A DNA stretch of 61,194 nucleotides from Candidatus Allofournierella merdigallinarum (GCA_019117205.1 DXAC01000005.1:1-61194); one strand, 5' to 3'; counted from the stretch's first letter, positions 26,110 through 34,677 are shown. A program made the numbers and translations. Notes: generated by a model not told the origin, from the sequence alone.

Positions 26110-26976
26110 TCAGGCCTGCTCCTCGCCCGCGGGGTTTTTGGCGAAGAAGGCCACCCCCGCCGCGCCGGGGCCGGCATGGGTGCCGATGGCGGTGCCGATA
26201 TGGCGGCACAGCGGCGCCTCCAGCCCCAGGTTCTGGGTGAGATAGCGGTGGATGGGCTCCGCCGCCTTGCGGTGGGCGGTGTAGCCGATCATGTAAGGCA
26301 TCGACTCGTCCAGGCCGCCCTCGGTGTCCATCAGCTTGAACAGCGCCACATAGGCCCCCGGCATCCCCCGGGCCTTGCCTGCAAGGCCCACCTTGCCGTC
26401 CCGCACGGCCACCACCGGCTTGACGCCCAGCAGGCTGCCCGCCAGCGCCTGGGCGCCGGTAAGCCGGCCGCCCTTGCGGAAGTACTTCAGGTCGTCCACC
26501 ACGGCCACCAGCCGCACGTCCAGCCGGCGGCGCTCCAGCTCCGCCGCGATCTCGCCGGCGCTGGCGCCCTCGGCGCGCATCTGCACCGCCAGGCGCACCA
26601 GCAGCTGCTCGCCCAGGGTGGCGTTCATGCTGTCCACCAGGTGGATCTTGTCATACTCGCAGCTGTCCGCCGCGATCTTCGCCGACTGATAGGTGCCGCT
26701 GAGCTGGCCCGAGATCACAATGGCCACCACCTCGTCGCCGGCGGCCTTGGCCTCCTCGAACCGGTCCATGAAGTCCTGGGGGCTGGGCTGGCTGGTGGTG
26801 GGCAGCTTGTCGCACTTCACCAGCCGGCTGTAAAACTCGTCGGGGGTCATGTCCAGGCCGTCCCGATACACCTCGCCGTCCTCAAAGCGCACCTGCATGT
26901 GTACCAGCTCGACCCCCAGGCGGGCCGCCTCGGCGGGCAGGATGTCGCTGGTGGAATCGGTCAGAATACGGATCAT
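26110..26976 (-). CDS. DegV family fatty-acid-binding protein
   Basis: 288 residues. Two-domain DegV/FakB fold: start MIRILTDSTSDIL, the PTTSQPSPQDFMDRFEE motif, the VVAIVISGQLSGTYQSA lipid-pocket loop, and FRKGGRLTGAQALAGSLLGVKPVV. In Firmicutes such proteins bind a fatty acid and present it to the FakA kinase, feeding exogenous fatty acids into phospholipid. AAGGAG lies 10 bases from the ATG. Lies 48 bases downstream of a MarR gene and is probably under its control. Confidence 0.92.
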   Translation of the reverse strand: MIRILTDSTSDILPAEAARLGVELVHMQVRFEDGEVYRDGLDMTPDEFYSRLVKCDKLPTTSQPSPQDFMDRFEEAKAAGDEVVAIVISGQLSGTYQSAKIAADSCEYDKIHLVDSMNATLGEQLLVRLAVQMRAEGASAGEIAAELERRRLDVRLVAVVDDLKYFRKGGRLTGAQALAGSLLGVKPVVAVRDGKVGLAGKARGMPGAYVALFKLMDTEGGLDESMPYMIGYTAHRKAAEPIHRYLTQNLGLEAPLCRHIGTAIGTHAGPGAAGVAFFAKNPAGEEQA

Positions 26977-27024
26977 GTCACATCGTCTCCTTTTCTCTTG
27001 GGGAGGGCCCTCTGCCCCGCCGGG

Positions 27025-27468
27025 TCACTGGATGTTGCTGAAAAAGCCGTGGATCTGGCGCAGGGTGTCTGCCAGCTGGTCCATCTGCCGGTCGGTGAGC
27101 CGGTCGCTGACCTGATGGATCAGCTGCTCGTGAAAGGCCGCGTGCCGGGCAAGCGCCGCCCGGGCGCTGTCGGTGAGGCCCACGATGACCTTGCGCCGGT
27201 CCTCGTCCGGGCGCCGGCGCACCAGGTAGCCCTTGGCCTCCAGCGTCTTCACCGCCACCGTCAGGGTGCTGGCGGTGACCCGCAGCCGGGTGGCCAGCTC
27301 GCTCATGGTCTCCGCCTCGCCGGCGCTCTCCACCGCCTCCAGCACGTGCATCTCGCTCACCGACAGGTTTTTGTAGGGCCCTTTGGCCAGGTTCTCCTCC
27401 TCGTGGCGGAGCACATCATTGAATACATCCACCAGAAACCGGTTGATGGTCTGCTGTGCCGGGGTCAT
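27025..27468 (-). CDS. MarR-family transcriptional regulator
   Basis: 147 residues from the ATG at 27468 (GAGG upstream); an ATG farther upstream would place the start inside the operator, so it is not used. Winged helix: LSVSEMHVLEAV, TMSELATRLRVTASTLTVAVKTLEAKGYLVRRRPDEDRRKVIVGLT. This is the FabT-like arrangement: a MarR regulator with a DegV/FakB fatty-acid-binding gene. Its promoter lies between two palindromes of the same core, so autorepression is likely. Lipid-responsive control is inference from the neighbour. Confidence 0.88.
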   Translation of the reverse strand: MTPAQQTINRFLVDVFNDVLRHEEENLAKGPYKNLSVSEMHVLEAVESAGEAETMSELATRLRVTASTLTVAVKTLEAKGYLVRRRPDEDRRKVIVGLTDSARAALARHAAFHEQLIHQVSDRLTDRQMDQLADTLRQIHGFFSNIQ

Positions 27469-27494
27469 GCCTGTCGCCTCGCTTTCGCTGTGTG

Positions 27495-27521
27495 ATATTG
27501 GTTTGAACTTCAAACCAATAT
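27495..27521. promoter_or_regulatory. MarR operator 1
   Basis: Perfect inverted repeat: arm ATATTGGTTTGAA, one central base (27508), complementary arm. It sits directly downstream of the marR -10 box, over the transcript start, an ideal repression site. The TTTGAA-n-TTCAAA core resembles FabT-type operators. Confidence 0.85.
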
Positions 27522-27522
27522 G

Positions 27523-27551
27523 ATTGTAGCGGCGGCAAGGGCGTTTGTCAA
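27523..27551 (-). promoter_or_regulatory. Promoter of marR-degV
   Basis: On the minus strand TTGACA (27546-27551), 17-base spacer, TACAAT (27523-27528). Confidence 0.85.
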
Positions 27552-27556
27552 GATAT

Positions 27557-27569
27557 TTTGAAGTTCAAA
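27557..27569. promoter_or_regulatory. MarR operator 2
   Basis: TTTGAAGTTCAAA, the same core as operator 1, centred 55 bases away (about five helical turns). It lies between the marR -35 and the opposing promoter. Confidence 0.75.
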
Positions 27570-27584
27570 TCAAAATTTTTCTCA

Positions 27585-27614
27585 TTGCGTCCCGCCGGCC
27601 TGGGGGTCTATAAT
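27585..27614 (+). promoter_or_regulatory. Promoter of the DUF3810 gene
   Basis: TTGCGT (27585-27590), 18-base spacer, TATAAT (27609-27614). Its upstream side is next to operator 2, so it may share MarR control. Confidence 0.7.
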
Positions 27615-27643
27615 AGAAAAAAGATATCGAAAGGGGGCCGGGC

Positions 27644-28750
27644 GTGGTGAAAGAGGCGTGCAAGCGGCTGGGAAACTGGTGCAAAAAAAATCCCGGCCCC
27701 TGGCTGTGGCTGGCGGCGGGGGCGGCGGCGCTGGGGCTGTTCCTGGCCTGCCGGCACAGCCGGGCGGCGATGGACGGGGCGGCGCGGTACTTTTCCGTGC
27801 CGGTGCGCCGCCTTGTCAGCGCCCTGGCGGACCCGCTGCCCTTTTCGCTGGCGGAGGCGCTGTGCACCGCTTTCGGGGCGTGGCTGCTGTTCATGGCGGG
27901 GCGCACCCTGTGGGGGCAGCTTCGCGGCCGGCGGTGGCTGGCCCGGCGGCTGGTGGCGCTGGCGGCGCTGGCGGTGTGGATCGCCGCCGGGGTGAGCTGG
28001 CTGTGGGGGGTACACTACTACACCACCGACGTGAATGAAAAAAGCGGCCTGCACGCCGGTGCGGTGAGCCTGGATGCCCTGGCCGCCACCACCTGGTACT
28101 TCGCCCAGGGGGCGAACCGCACCGGGGCGCTGGTGCAGCGGGACGCCGACGGCCGCTTTTCGGCGGACACCGCCGCGCTTCTCGCGGCGGGCAGCCACAG
28201 CCTGGACGCCCTCACCGGGGAGTATCCTTTTTTGGACGGGCCGGGCCGCACCCCCAAGCCGGCGGTGTACTCCTGGTTCATGAGCGCGGCGGGCTTTACC
28301 GGCTACATCTTCCCGTTCACCGGCGAGAGCACCCTGAACGTGGACTGCCCCAACGTGTTCCTGCCGGTGACCATCGCCCACGAGCAGGCCCACCAGCGGG
28401 GGGTGGGCCCGGAGCAGGAGGCCAACTTCGTGGCGGTGGCCGCCTGCCTGGCCCATGAGGACGTGAACTGGCAGTATTCCGGCTGGCTGTTCGGCTGCCT
28501 GCACCTGTCCAACGCGCTGTACTCCGCCTCGCCCGCCCTGTGGCAGCTGGTGTGGCAGCAGCTGGAGGCGGGGCCGGCGGCGGACCTTGCCTGGAATGAC
28601 GACTACTGGGCCTCCTTTGAGAGCCCGGCGGCGGAGCTGGCGGGGGACACCTACACCGCTTTTCTGCAAAGCTACGGCCAGACCCTGGGCATGGCCAGCT
28701 ACGGGGCCTGCGTGGACCTGCTGGTGGCCCGCTTCGACCCCCGGGGCTGA
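27644..28750 (+). CDS. DUF3810 membrane-anchored metallopeptidase-like protein
   Basis: 368 residues, GTG start after AGGGGG. Three N-terminal hydrophobic segments are followed by an extracytoplasmic domain. The motif TIAHEQAHQRG has the HExxH form of zinc peptidases, with a downstream glutamate in GPEQEANFVA as possible third ligand. The conserved block TNVNEKSG-like YYTTDVNEKSG is typical of DUF3810. No substrate is known. Divergent from MarR. Confidence 0.8.
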   Translation: MVKEACKRLGNWCKKNPGPWLWLAAGAAALGLFLACRHSRAAMDGAARYFSVPVRRLVSALADPLPFSLAEALCTAFGAWLLFMAGRTLWGQLRGRRWLARRLVALAALAVWIAAGVSWLWGVHYYTTDVNEKSGLHAGAVSLDALAATTWYFAQGANRTGALVQRDADGRFSADTAALLAAGSHSLDALTGEYPFLDGPGRTPKPAVYSWFMSAAGFTGYIFPFTGESTLNVDCPNVFLPVTIAHEQAHQRGVGPEQEANFVAVAACLAHEDVNWQYSGWLFGCLHLSNALYSASPALWQLVWQQLEAGPAADLAWNDDYWASFESPAAELAGDTYTAFLQSYGQTLGMASYGACVDLLVARFDPRG

Positions 28751-28815
28751 GGGCACATTGCAAAATAAAATTGTGAAAAATGTGGAATTTTCTATGCAAC
28801 TGTCGTGAAATGTGC

Positions 28816-28821
28816 TATACT
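28816..28821 (+). promoter_or_regulatory. Probable -10 box for the GH25 gene
   Basis: TATACT with a TGTGC extension in front; the -35 region is weak (TATGCA). The roughly 90-base leader has no clear structure. Confidence 0.5.
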
Positions 28822-28919
28822 GTATCCACATATGTGCAATGCTGGCCCGTCGGCTTGCGCCGCAGGCGCGCCGCGCGGCTTTTGTGCCCCGATCATAAAT
28901 GTGGAGGAACCCTGTACCA

Positions 28920-30977
28920 ATGAGCAGAAAAGACGTCTCACGCTACTTCAACCGCAGCCTCTGGAGCCGGATGCCCCTGTACAAGGCGGTGCTGGCTTTG
29001 TGCTGCGCCGTGCTGCTGGTGGTGGGCACCGGCGCGGGCATCGCCCTGACGGCGGTGAACGCCGCCGCCAACAGCGGCTCGTCCATCGGCAGCTCTTCGG
29101 CGCCGCTGGCCACCGCCACCCCGGACCCCACCGCGTCCCCCACGCCGGAACCCACGGCCACCCCCGAGCCCATCGAGCTGGAGCTGGAGGTCACCGCCGT
29201 GCAGCAGACGCTGGGCATCACCGTGATGGACGCCCAGCAGAACATGCCGGTGATCGGCGAGGACTTTGAGGTGGTGGTGGACTACAAGGCCGCCAGCTCC
29301 TCTTCCAACAGCTCCTCCTCTTCCGGCAAGGCGTCCAGCTCCACCAGCACCCGGACCCAAAAGCCCACCGAGACCTACAACATCGACCCGGAGACCGGCA
29401 CCCTGCTGCTGGACGGGCTTCCGGTGGGCGACTACACCGTGACCCTCTCCGAGCGGGAAGGCTACATAATGCCCGAGGCGGTGACCACCAAGGTCAAGGA
29501 AAAGGTGGTCTACAAGGTGGACACCGAGGCGGTGAAAGACCAGATCAAGGACGAGAGCGAGGTAGGCGCCGGGGACATCGTCACCGACGACAACGTGCTG
29601 GACGACCAGACCAGCGCCGACTTTGACCCCACCGTCTCCCTGCCCCCCAACGACTATAACACCAACGCCAGCAGCAAGCAGGAGATCAAGGGCAGCGTTT
29701 ACAAGGTGGAGGGCAACACCGTCAGCGAGGGCGGCAAGAACTGGCTGCTCAAGGCCGACGGCAGCCGGTCGGACTACTACGTGAGCACCACCGCCGCCGA
29801 CGCCAGCGGCGCGGCCTACATCGTGGAGGCCACCTACGCCGCGCCTGCGACCAGCGCCGCCAGCACGTTCTCCAACTCCCTGGGCGGGCTGATGCAGCTG
29901 TTCTTCCCGGTGGCCTTTGCCGAGGAGGAGAGCGGCAGCACCGTGCCTGCCGTTGAGACGCCGGTGCCCGACGAGAGCCTGGTGCCCGACGAGAGCCCGG
30001 TGCCCGACACCGACCCGACGCCCAGTCCGAGTCCGAGCCCGAGCCCGAGCCCCAGCCCGAGCCCGACGCCCAGCCCGAGCCCCAGCCCGAGCCCGACGCC
30101 CAGCGCAAGCCCCACGCCCGCTCCGCCGGCCACCGTGGCGCTGTACAAGGACGGCAAGGTCGTGGCGAACAGCAGCTTCAAGCTCACCGCCACCGAGGTG
30201 GTGCTGCGGGTGGAATACAGCGGCTGGTATCCCGACTTTGACACCAAGACCGCCTACTACGACCCGGACACCCACGAGAAGCTGGTGAACACCGAAAAGG
30301 TCATCGCCGGCGTCAAGTACAAGTTCGACGCCAACGGCGTGCCCACTGTGGTGAACACCTCCTCCAACGGCCTGGTCAAGGGCGTGGACGTGTCCAAGTA
30401 CCAGTACAACATCGACTGGAACGCGGTAAAGGCCAGCGGCATCGACTTTGCCATCATCCGGGTGGGCTACCGGGGCTACGGCACCGGCGCCCTGGTGGAG
30501 GACCCCTATTTCCGCCAGAACGTCAAGGGCGCCAACGCGGCGGGCCTCAAGGTGGGCCTGTACTTCTACAGCCAGGCCATTGATGAGCAGGAAGCCGTGG
30601 ATGAGGCCAGCATGGTCATCCGCCTGATCCAGGAGACCGGCGCCAAGATCAGCTACCCCATCTACTTCGACACCGAAAAGGTGGCGAACGACACCGGCCG
30701 GGCGGATGGCATCAGCCGCGACCAGCGTACCCGCAACGCGGTGGCGTTCTGCAACGCCATCCAGAACGCGGGCTACCGGGCCGGCGTTTACAGCTACGCC
30801 TCCTGGTTCTACAACAACTTGAACATGGCCAGCCTCACCGGTTACAGCATCTGGATCGCCCAGTACCGGGACAACCTGGACTTCAAGTACGCCTACGACA
30901 TCTGGCAGTACACCAGCTCCGGCTCGGTGCCGGGCATCCCCGGCCGGGTGGACATGAACGTGAGCAGCCTGGGCTGA
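28920..30977 (+). CDS. GH25 lysozyme-like surface protein with long Ser/Thr/Pro regions
   Basis: 685 residues. A basic N-terminus and one membrane helix (about 25-50) act as signal anchor. Next come a Thr/Pro/Glu linker, a small domain with GTLLLDGLPVGDYTVTLSEREGY (SpaA/Cna-B-like collagen-adhesin turn), an unusual hydrophobic patch LMQLFFPVAFAEEES, and a Pro-Ser repeat linker. The last 200 residues are a GH25 domain beginning GVDVSKYQ and containing YFDTEK, with the DxE pair expected for cleavage of the N-acetylmuramic acid bond. Probably a wall-remodelling hydrolase held at the membrane. ATG at 28920 fits GGAGG at 12 bases. Confidence 0.85.
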   Translation: MSRKDVSRYFNRSLWSRMPLYKAVLALCCAVLLVVGTGAGIALTAVNAAANSGSSIGSSSAPLATATPDPTASPTPEPTATPEPIELELEVTAVQQTLGITVMDAQQNMPVIGEDFEVVVDYKAASSSSNSSSSSGKASSSTSTRTQKPTETYNIDPETGTLLLDGLPVGDYTVTLSEREGYIMPEAVTTKVKEKVVYKVDTEAVKDQIKDESEVGAGDIVTDDNVLDDQTSADFDPTVSLPPNDYNTNASSKQEIKGSVYKVEGNTVSEGGKNWLLKADGSRSDYYVSTTAADASGAAYIVEATYAAPATSAASTFSNSLGGLMQLFFPVAFAEEESGSTVPAVETPVPDESLVPDESPVPDTDPTPSPSPSPSPSPSPSPTPSPSPSPSPTPSASPTPAPPATVALYKDGKVVANSSFKLTATEVVLRVEYSGWYPDFDTKTAYYDPDTHEKLVNTEKVIAGVKYKFDANGVPTVVNTSSNGLVKGVDVSKYQYNIDWNAVKASGIDFAIIRVGYRGYGTGALVEDPYFRQNVKGANAAGLKVGLYFYSQAIDEQEAVDEASMVIRLIQETGAKISYPIYFDTEKVANDTGRADGISRDQRTRNAVAFCNAIQNAGYRAGVYSYASWFYNNLNMASLTGYSIWIAQYRDNLDFKYAYDIWQYTSSGSVPGIPGRVDMNVSSLG
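30017..30110 (+). repeat. Pro-Ser codon repeat inside the GH25 gene
   Basis: A low-complexity run of CCG/CCC-AGC codons encodes about 30 residues of alternating Pro and Ser with occasional Thr. It is a flexible wall-spanning linker and a likely site of length variation between strains. Confidence 0.8.
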
Positions 30978-30994
30978 CCGGCAAATTGACACAA

Positions 30995-31028
30995 AACGCC
31001 CCGAAACAGTTCGTTTCGGGGCGTTTTT
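30995..31028 (+). terminator. Terminator of the GH25 gene
   Basis: AACGCCCCGAAAC pairs with GTTTCGGGGCGTT, loop AGTTC, then TTTTT. Confidence 0.92.
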
Positions 31029-31049
31029 GCCTGCCGGGGCGGTTTCGGC

Positions 31050-31078
31050 TTGCAACTGCCGACACAGTTCGCTATAAT
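31050..31078 (+). promoter_or_regulatory. Promoter of the NSS symporter gene
   Basis: TTGCAA (31050-31055), 17-base spacer, TATAAT (31073-31078). Confidence 0.85.
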
Positions 31079-31152
31079 GGAAAGGTACTGCGCCGAAGCG
31101 GTCTTGCGGGCCGGGGCGCGGACGCGAATACGCCTTGAGGAGACAAGAGATC

Positions 31153-32535
31153 ATGGAACGTGAAAGTTTCAAATCCCGGCTGGGCTTTCTGCTCATCAGC
31201 GCCGGGTGCGCCATTGGCATCGGCAACGTGTGGCGCTTCCCCTATGTGGTGGGGCAGAACGGCGGCGGCGCGTTCGTGCTGCTGTACATCCTCTTTCTGA
31301 TCACGGTGGGCGTGCCGGTGCTCACCATGGAGTTTGCCATCGGCCGGGCCGCCCGCACCAGCTGTGTGCTGGCCTACCAGAAGCTGGAGCCGGCGGGCAC
31401 CAAATGGCACTGGCACGGCAAGGTGGCCCTGGCGGGCAACTATGTGCTTATGAGCTTCTACACCAGCGTTACCGGCTGGATGCTCTACTACTTCTACCGC
31501 TCCCTCACCGGTCAGCTGGACGGGCTGGACACAAGCGGCGTGGCGGCGGCGTTCACCGGGATGCTGGCGCAGCCGGCCACCATGACGTTCTGGATGCTGG
31601 TGGTGGTGGTGCTGGGCTTTGCCATCTGCTCCGCCGGCCTGCAAAAGGGCGTGGAGCGCATCACCAAATGGATGATGATCGCCCTGCTGGCGCTGATCGT
31701 GGCGCTGGCGGTGAACAGCATGCTGCTGCCCGGCGGCATGGAGGGCGTCAAGTTCTACCTGGTGCCGGACTTCTCGGTGATGGCCGGCGAGACCGCCCTG
31801 GAGACGGTGCAGAACACCCTGGGGGTGGTCACCGCCGCGCTGAACCAAAGCTTCTTCACCCTGAGCCTGGGCATCGGCGCCATGCTGATCTTCGGCAGCT
31901 ACATGGGCCGCCAGCACAGCCTGCTGGGCGAGAGCGTGCGCATCGCCGGGCTGGACACCTTTGTGGCGTTCACCTCCGGCCTGATCATCTTCCCCGCCTG
32001 CATGGCCTACAACGTCCCGGCGGACAGCGGCCCCAACCTCATCTTCATCACCCTGCCCAACGTCTTCAACGACATGCCCGCCGGCCGGGTGTGGGGCAGC
32101 CTGTTCTTCCTGTTCATGAGCTTCGCGGCGTTCTCCACCATCATCGCGGTGTTTGAGAACATCCTGGCCTGCACCATGGAACTCACCGGCTGGAGCCGCA
32201 AAAAGGCCGCCCTCATCAACGGGGTGGGCATCGCCCTGATCTCGATGCCCTGCATCCTGGGCTTCAACGTCTGGTCCGCCTTTGACCCCCGGGGCGGCGG
32301 GGCCGGCATGATGGACGTGGAGGACTATCTCATCAGCAATGTGCTGCTGCCCTTTGGCAGCATGATGTACCTCTTCTTCTGCATCAGCCGGGTGGGCTGG
32401 GGCTTCAAGAAGTACCAGAACGAGGCCAACCAGGGCGAGGGCGCCAAGATCCCCGACTGGATCCGGGTGTATGTCACCTACATCCTGCCCATCTTCGTGG
32501 TGTTCCTGTTCATCCAGAGCATCATCGCCTGGTAA
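31153..32535 (+). CDS. Neurotransmitter:sodium symporter (NSS/SNF) family transporter
   Basis: 460 residues, about 12 membrane helices in the LeuT fold. The first helix GFLLISAGCAIGIGNVWRFPYVVGQNGGGAF includes the unwound Na+/substrate site; FWMLVVVVLGFAICSAGLQKGVERITK and ALNQSFFTLSLGIGAM are helices 5 and 6. Likely imports an amino acid or similar amine with Na+. The gene has its own promoter and terminator. Confidence 0.92.
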   Translation: MERESFKSRLGFLLISAGCAIGIGNVWRFPYVVGQNGGGAFVLLYILFLITVGVPVLTMEFAIGRAARTSCVLAYQKLEPAGTKWHWHGKVALAGNYVLMSFYTSVTGWMLYYFYRSLTGQLDGLDTSGVAAAFTGMLAQPATMTFWMLVVVVLGFAICSAGLQKGVERITKWMMIALLALIVALAVNSMLLPGGMEGVKFYLVPDFSVMAGETALETVQNTLGVVTAALNQSFFTLSLGIGAMLIFGSYMGRQHSLLGESVRIAGLDTFVAFTSGLIIFPACMAYNVPADSGPNLIFITLPNVFNDMPAGRVWGSLFFLFMSFAAFSTIIAVFENILACTMELTGWSRKKAALINGVGIALISMPCILGFNVWSAFDPRGGGAGMMDVEDYLISNVLLPFGSMMYLFFCISRVGWGFKKYQNEANQGEGAKIPDWIRVYVTYILPIFVVFLFIQSIIAW

Positions 32536-32551
32536 GGGCGAAATAACAGCA

Positions 32552-32578
32552 GGGGGGCGCGGCCACGCCCCCCTTTTT
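32552..32578 (+). terminator. Terminator directly abutting the MFS ribosome site
   Basis: GGGGGGCG (32552-32559) pairs with CGCCCCCC (32566-32573), then TTTTT at 32574-32578, followed at once by AAGGAGG of the next gene. I see no promoter between it and the MFS start, so MFS expression would need read-through. Confidence 0.85.
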
Positions 32579-32595
32579 AAGGAGGGAGACGGGCC

Positions 32596-33756
32596 GTGTA
32601 TACCTTGCTGCTGGCCGTTATCTACCTTGTGTTCATCAGCCTGGGGCTGCCGGATTCGCTGCTGGGCGCCGGCTGGCCGGTGATGCACCAAACCTTTGGC
32701 GTGCCCCTGTCCTGGGCGGGGGCGGTGTCCATGATCGTGGCGGGGGGCACCATCTGTTCCAGCCTCTCCTGCGAGCGGCTCACCGCCCGCTTTTCCACCC
32801 GGGGAGTCACCCTGGCCAGCGTGCTGCTCAGCGCCCTGTCGCTGCTGGGCTTCTCGCTGGCGGGCAGCTTTTGGGCGCTGTGCCTGTGGGCGGTGCCCTA
32901 CGGCCTGTCCGCCGGCTGCATCGACTCGGCCATCAACAACTATGTGGCCCTGCACTACCGCTCCCGCCACATGAGCTGGCTGCACTCCTTTTGGGGGGTG
33001 GGCACCATCATCAGCCCGGTGATCATGAGCCGGGCCCTGGCCGGGGGCAGCTGGCGGCTGGGCTACCGCACGGTGGCGGTGCTTCAGCTGGCCATCGGGG
33101 CGGTGGTGCTCCTCACCCTGCCCCTGTGGAACGCCCGCAAGGCGCCGGCCGCCGCCGGCCCCGCCCGGGTGCTGGGAGTGCGCGGCGCGCTGAAGATCCC
33201 GGGCGCGCCGAGCCTGTTCGCCGGCTTCTTCGCCTACTGCGCGGGGGAGTCCACCGCCATCCTCTGGGCCAGCAGCTACCTGGTGGGGGCCCGGGGCTTC
33301 TCCGAGGCCCGGGCCGCCGCCAGCGCCGGGCTGTTCTACGCGGGCATCACCGCCGGGCGCTTTCTCTCCGGCTTTGTGGCCGACCGCCTGGGCGACCGGC
33401 GGATGATCCGCCTGGGGGTGGCAACGGCGGCCCTGGGGGTGCTGGCGCTGGTGGCGCCGGCGGGGGAGTGGGGCGCGCTGGCGGGCCTTGCCCTGTTCGG
33501 GCTGGGCTGCGCGCCGGTGTATCCGGCCATCATCCACTCCACCCCCCAAAACTTCGGCGCGGAGAACTCCCAGGGGCTCATCGGGATGCAGATGGCCAGC
33601 GCCTACCTGGGCTCCACCTTTGTGCCGCCGGTGTTCGGCCTGCTGGCCGGCCGGGCGGGCCTGCAATGGATGCCGCTGTTCCTGGCGGCGTTCCTGGCTT
33701 TGCTGGCGGTGATGACCGAGCGCACCTGGCGCCGGGTGGACAGGGCGCATAAATAA
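32596..33756 (+). CDS. Major facilitator superfamily transporter
   Basis: 386 residues, 12 membrane helices, GTG start with AAGGAGG. The first helix LVFISLGLPDSLLGAGWPVM and the HSFWGVGTIISPVIMSRAL loop fit the sugar/FucP-like MFS group; AGRFLSGFVADRLGDRRM is the inter-helix motif A of the second half. Substrate not predictable. 60 bases after the NSS gene but separated by a terminator. Confidence 0.88.
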   Translation: MYTLLLAVIYLVFISLGLPDSLLGAGWPVMHQTFGVPLSWAGAVSMIVAGGTICSSLSCERLTARFSTRGVTLASVLLSALSLLGFSLAGSFWALCLWAVPYGLSAGCIDSAINNYVALHYRSRHMSWLHSFWGVGTIISPVIMSRALAGGSWRLGYRTVAVLQLAIGAVVLLTLPLWNARKAPAAAGPARVLGVRGALKIPGAPSLFAGFFAYCAGESTAILWASSYLVGARGFSEARAAASAGLFYAGITAGRFLSGFVADRLGDRRMIRLGVATAALGVLALVAPAGEWGALAGLALFGLGCAPVYPAIIHSTPQNFGAENSQGLIGMQMASAYLGSTFVPPVFGLLAGRAGLQWMPLFLAAFLALLAVMTERTWRRVDRAHK

Positions 33757-33768
33757 GTAAAAGGAAAA

Positions 33769-33806
33769 GGGCGGCAGCGCGAAACGCGCTGCCGCCGCCC
33801 TTTTTT
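33769..33806. terminator. Bidirectional terminator between MFS and MBL genes
   Basis: GGCGGCAGCGCG pairs with CGCGCTGCCGCC around AAA, followed by GCCCTTTTTT. Confidence 0.9.
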
Positions 33807-33807
33807 A

Positions 33808-34608
33808 TCACAGCTGGAACGTCTCCAGATCCTCCGGCACGAACAGGTTTCCGGAGAACAGCGGCGCGCCCTCGGCGGTGTACAGCTCCCTGCGCCGGGG
33901 CAGGTTTTTGTCCTCGGTGTGGTAGAGGATCAGGTTTTCCACCCCCAGCGCCTCGGCCAGCCGGCAGGCGTCCGCCGCGGTGGAGTGGTGCTTTTGATAG
34001 GGCTTGAAGATGTCCGCCTGGCTCGCCAGGCAGAACGCCTCGTGGAGCAGCCAGCGGCTGCCCAGGGCCCAGGGACGCTCGATCTCATTGTAGGGCTCGT
34101 CCCCGCAGCAGGTCAGCCGGCCGCCCTCCGGCAGGGTGATGGAAAAGCCGAACTGGGCCGCCTTGGTGGAGCCGATGTCGAAAAAGGTGGCCGTCTGGCC
34201 CAAAAGGGGCAGACTCTGGCCGTTTTCCACTGTGACCAGGTGCAGCCGCCGGTCCAGAAAGGCCGTCTCCTTTTCGCCCAGCAGCAGCCCCGCCAGCTGC
34301 CGCAAGAGGTCCGTCACCTCCCGGTGGGAGAGGATGGTGGCCTCCCCCTCGTACTGGCCCCGGGCCATGCCCTGCAGGATCATCCGCATCAGCCAGAGGA
34401 CGCCGGTGATGTGGTCCAGGTGCTTGTGGGTGACGAAGATGGTGCGGATGTCCTGCCAGCGCACCCCGGCGGCTTTCAGCTGGCGGAAGATGCCGTTGCC
34501 GCCGCCCCCGTCCACCAGAAGCTGTTCGCCGCCTCCGGCCAGCAAAAAGCAGGTGTTGTAGCAGTCGGTCACGGCGGCGTTGCCGGTGCCGAGAATGGTC
34601 AGTTTCAC
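33808..34608 (-). CDS. Metallo-beta-lactamase fold hydrolase (RNase Z/arylsulfatase-like)
   Basis: 266 residues, GTG start chosen because AAGGAGGAG is 6 bases upstream. The N-terminal strand KLTILGTGNA, the metal motif FVTHKHLDHITG (HxHxDH), the aspartate in GDEPYN and the final histidine in LYHTEDKN follow the RNase Z/ElaC-like subgroup in order. It is shorter than true RNase Z and lacks its long flexible arm, so a general phosphodiester or sulfatase-type hydrolase is as likely. Divergent from the P-type ATPase. Confidence 0.82.
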   Translation of the reverse strand: MKLTILGTGNAAVTDCYNTCFLLAGGGEQLLVDGGGGNGIFRQLKAAGVRWQDIRTIFVTHKHLDHITGVLWLMRMILQGMARGQYEGEATILSHREVTDLLRQLAGLLLGEKETAFLDRRLHLVTVENGQSLPLLGQTATFFDIGSTKAAQFGFSITLPEGGRLTCCGDEPYNEIERPWALGSRWLLHEAFCLASQADIFKPYQKHHSTAADACRLAEALGVENLILYHTEDKNLPRRRELYTAEGAPLFSGNLFVPEDLETFQL

Positions 34609-34648
34609 AGCGATCTCCTCCTTTGGCCGGGCGGGCCGGTCCGCTCCC

Positions 34649-34677
34649 AGTATACCGCGTTCCCGCCCGGGGCACAA
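34649..34677 (-). promoter_or_regulatory. Promoter of the MBL hydrolase gene
   Basis: On the minus strand TTGTGC (34672-34677), 17-base spacer, TATACT (34649-34654). Confidence 0.75.

Noticed and set aside
30017..30110. Short tandem repeats that might suggest a CRISPR array
   Set aside because: They are in-frame Pro-Ser codons within a linker; there are no spacers and no cas genes. No CRISPR array was seen anywhere.
31072..33750. Very long minus-strand open frame (892 codons) opposite the NSS and MFS genes
   Set aside because: It is a GC-driven shadow: composition is His/Gln/Arg/Gly-rich with no motif, it crosses a terminator and a promoter, and the + strand carries two clearly recognisable transporters.
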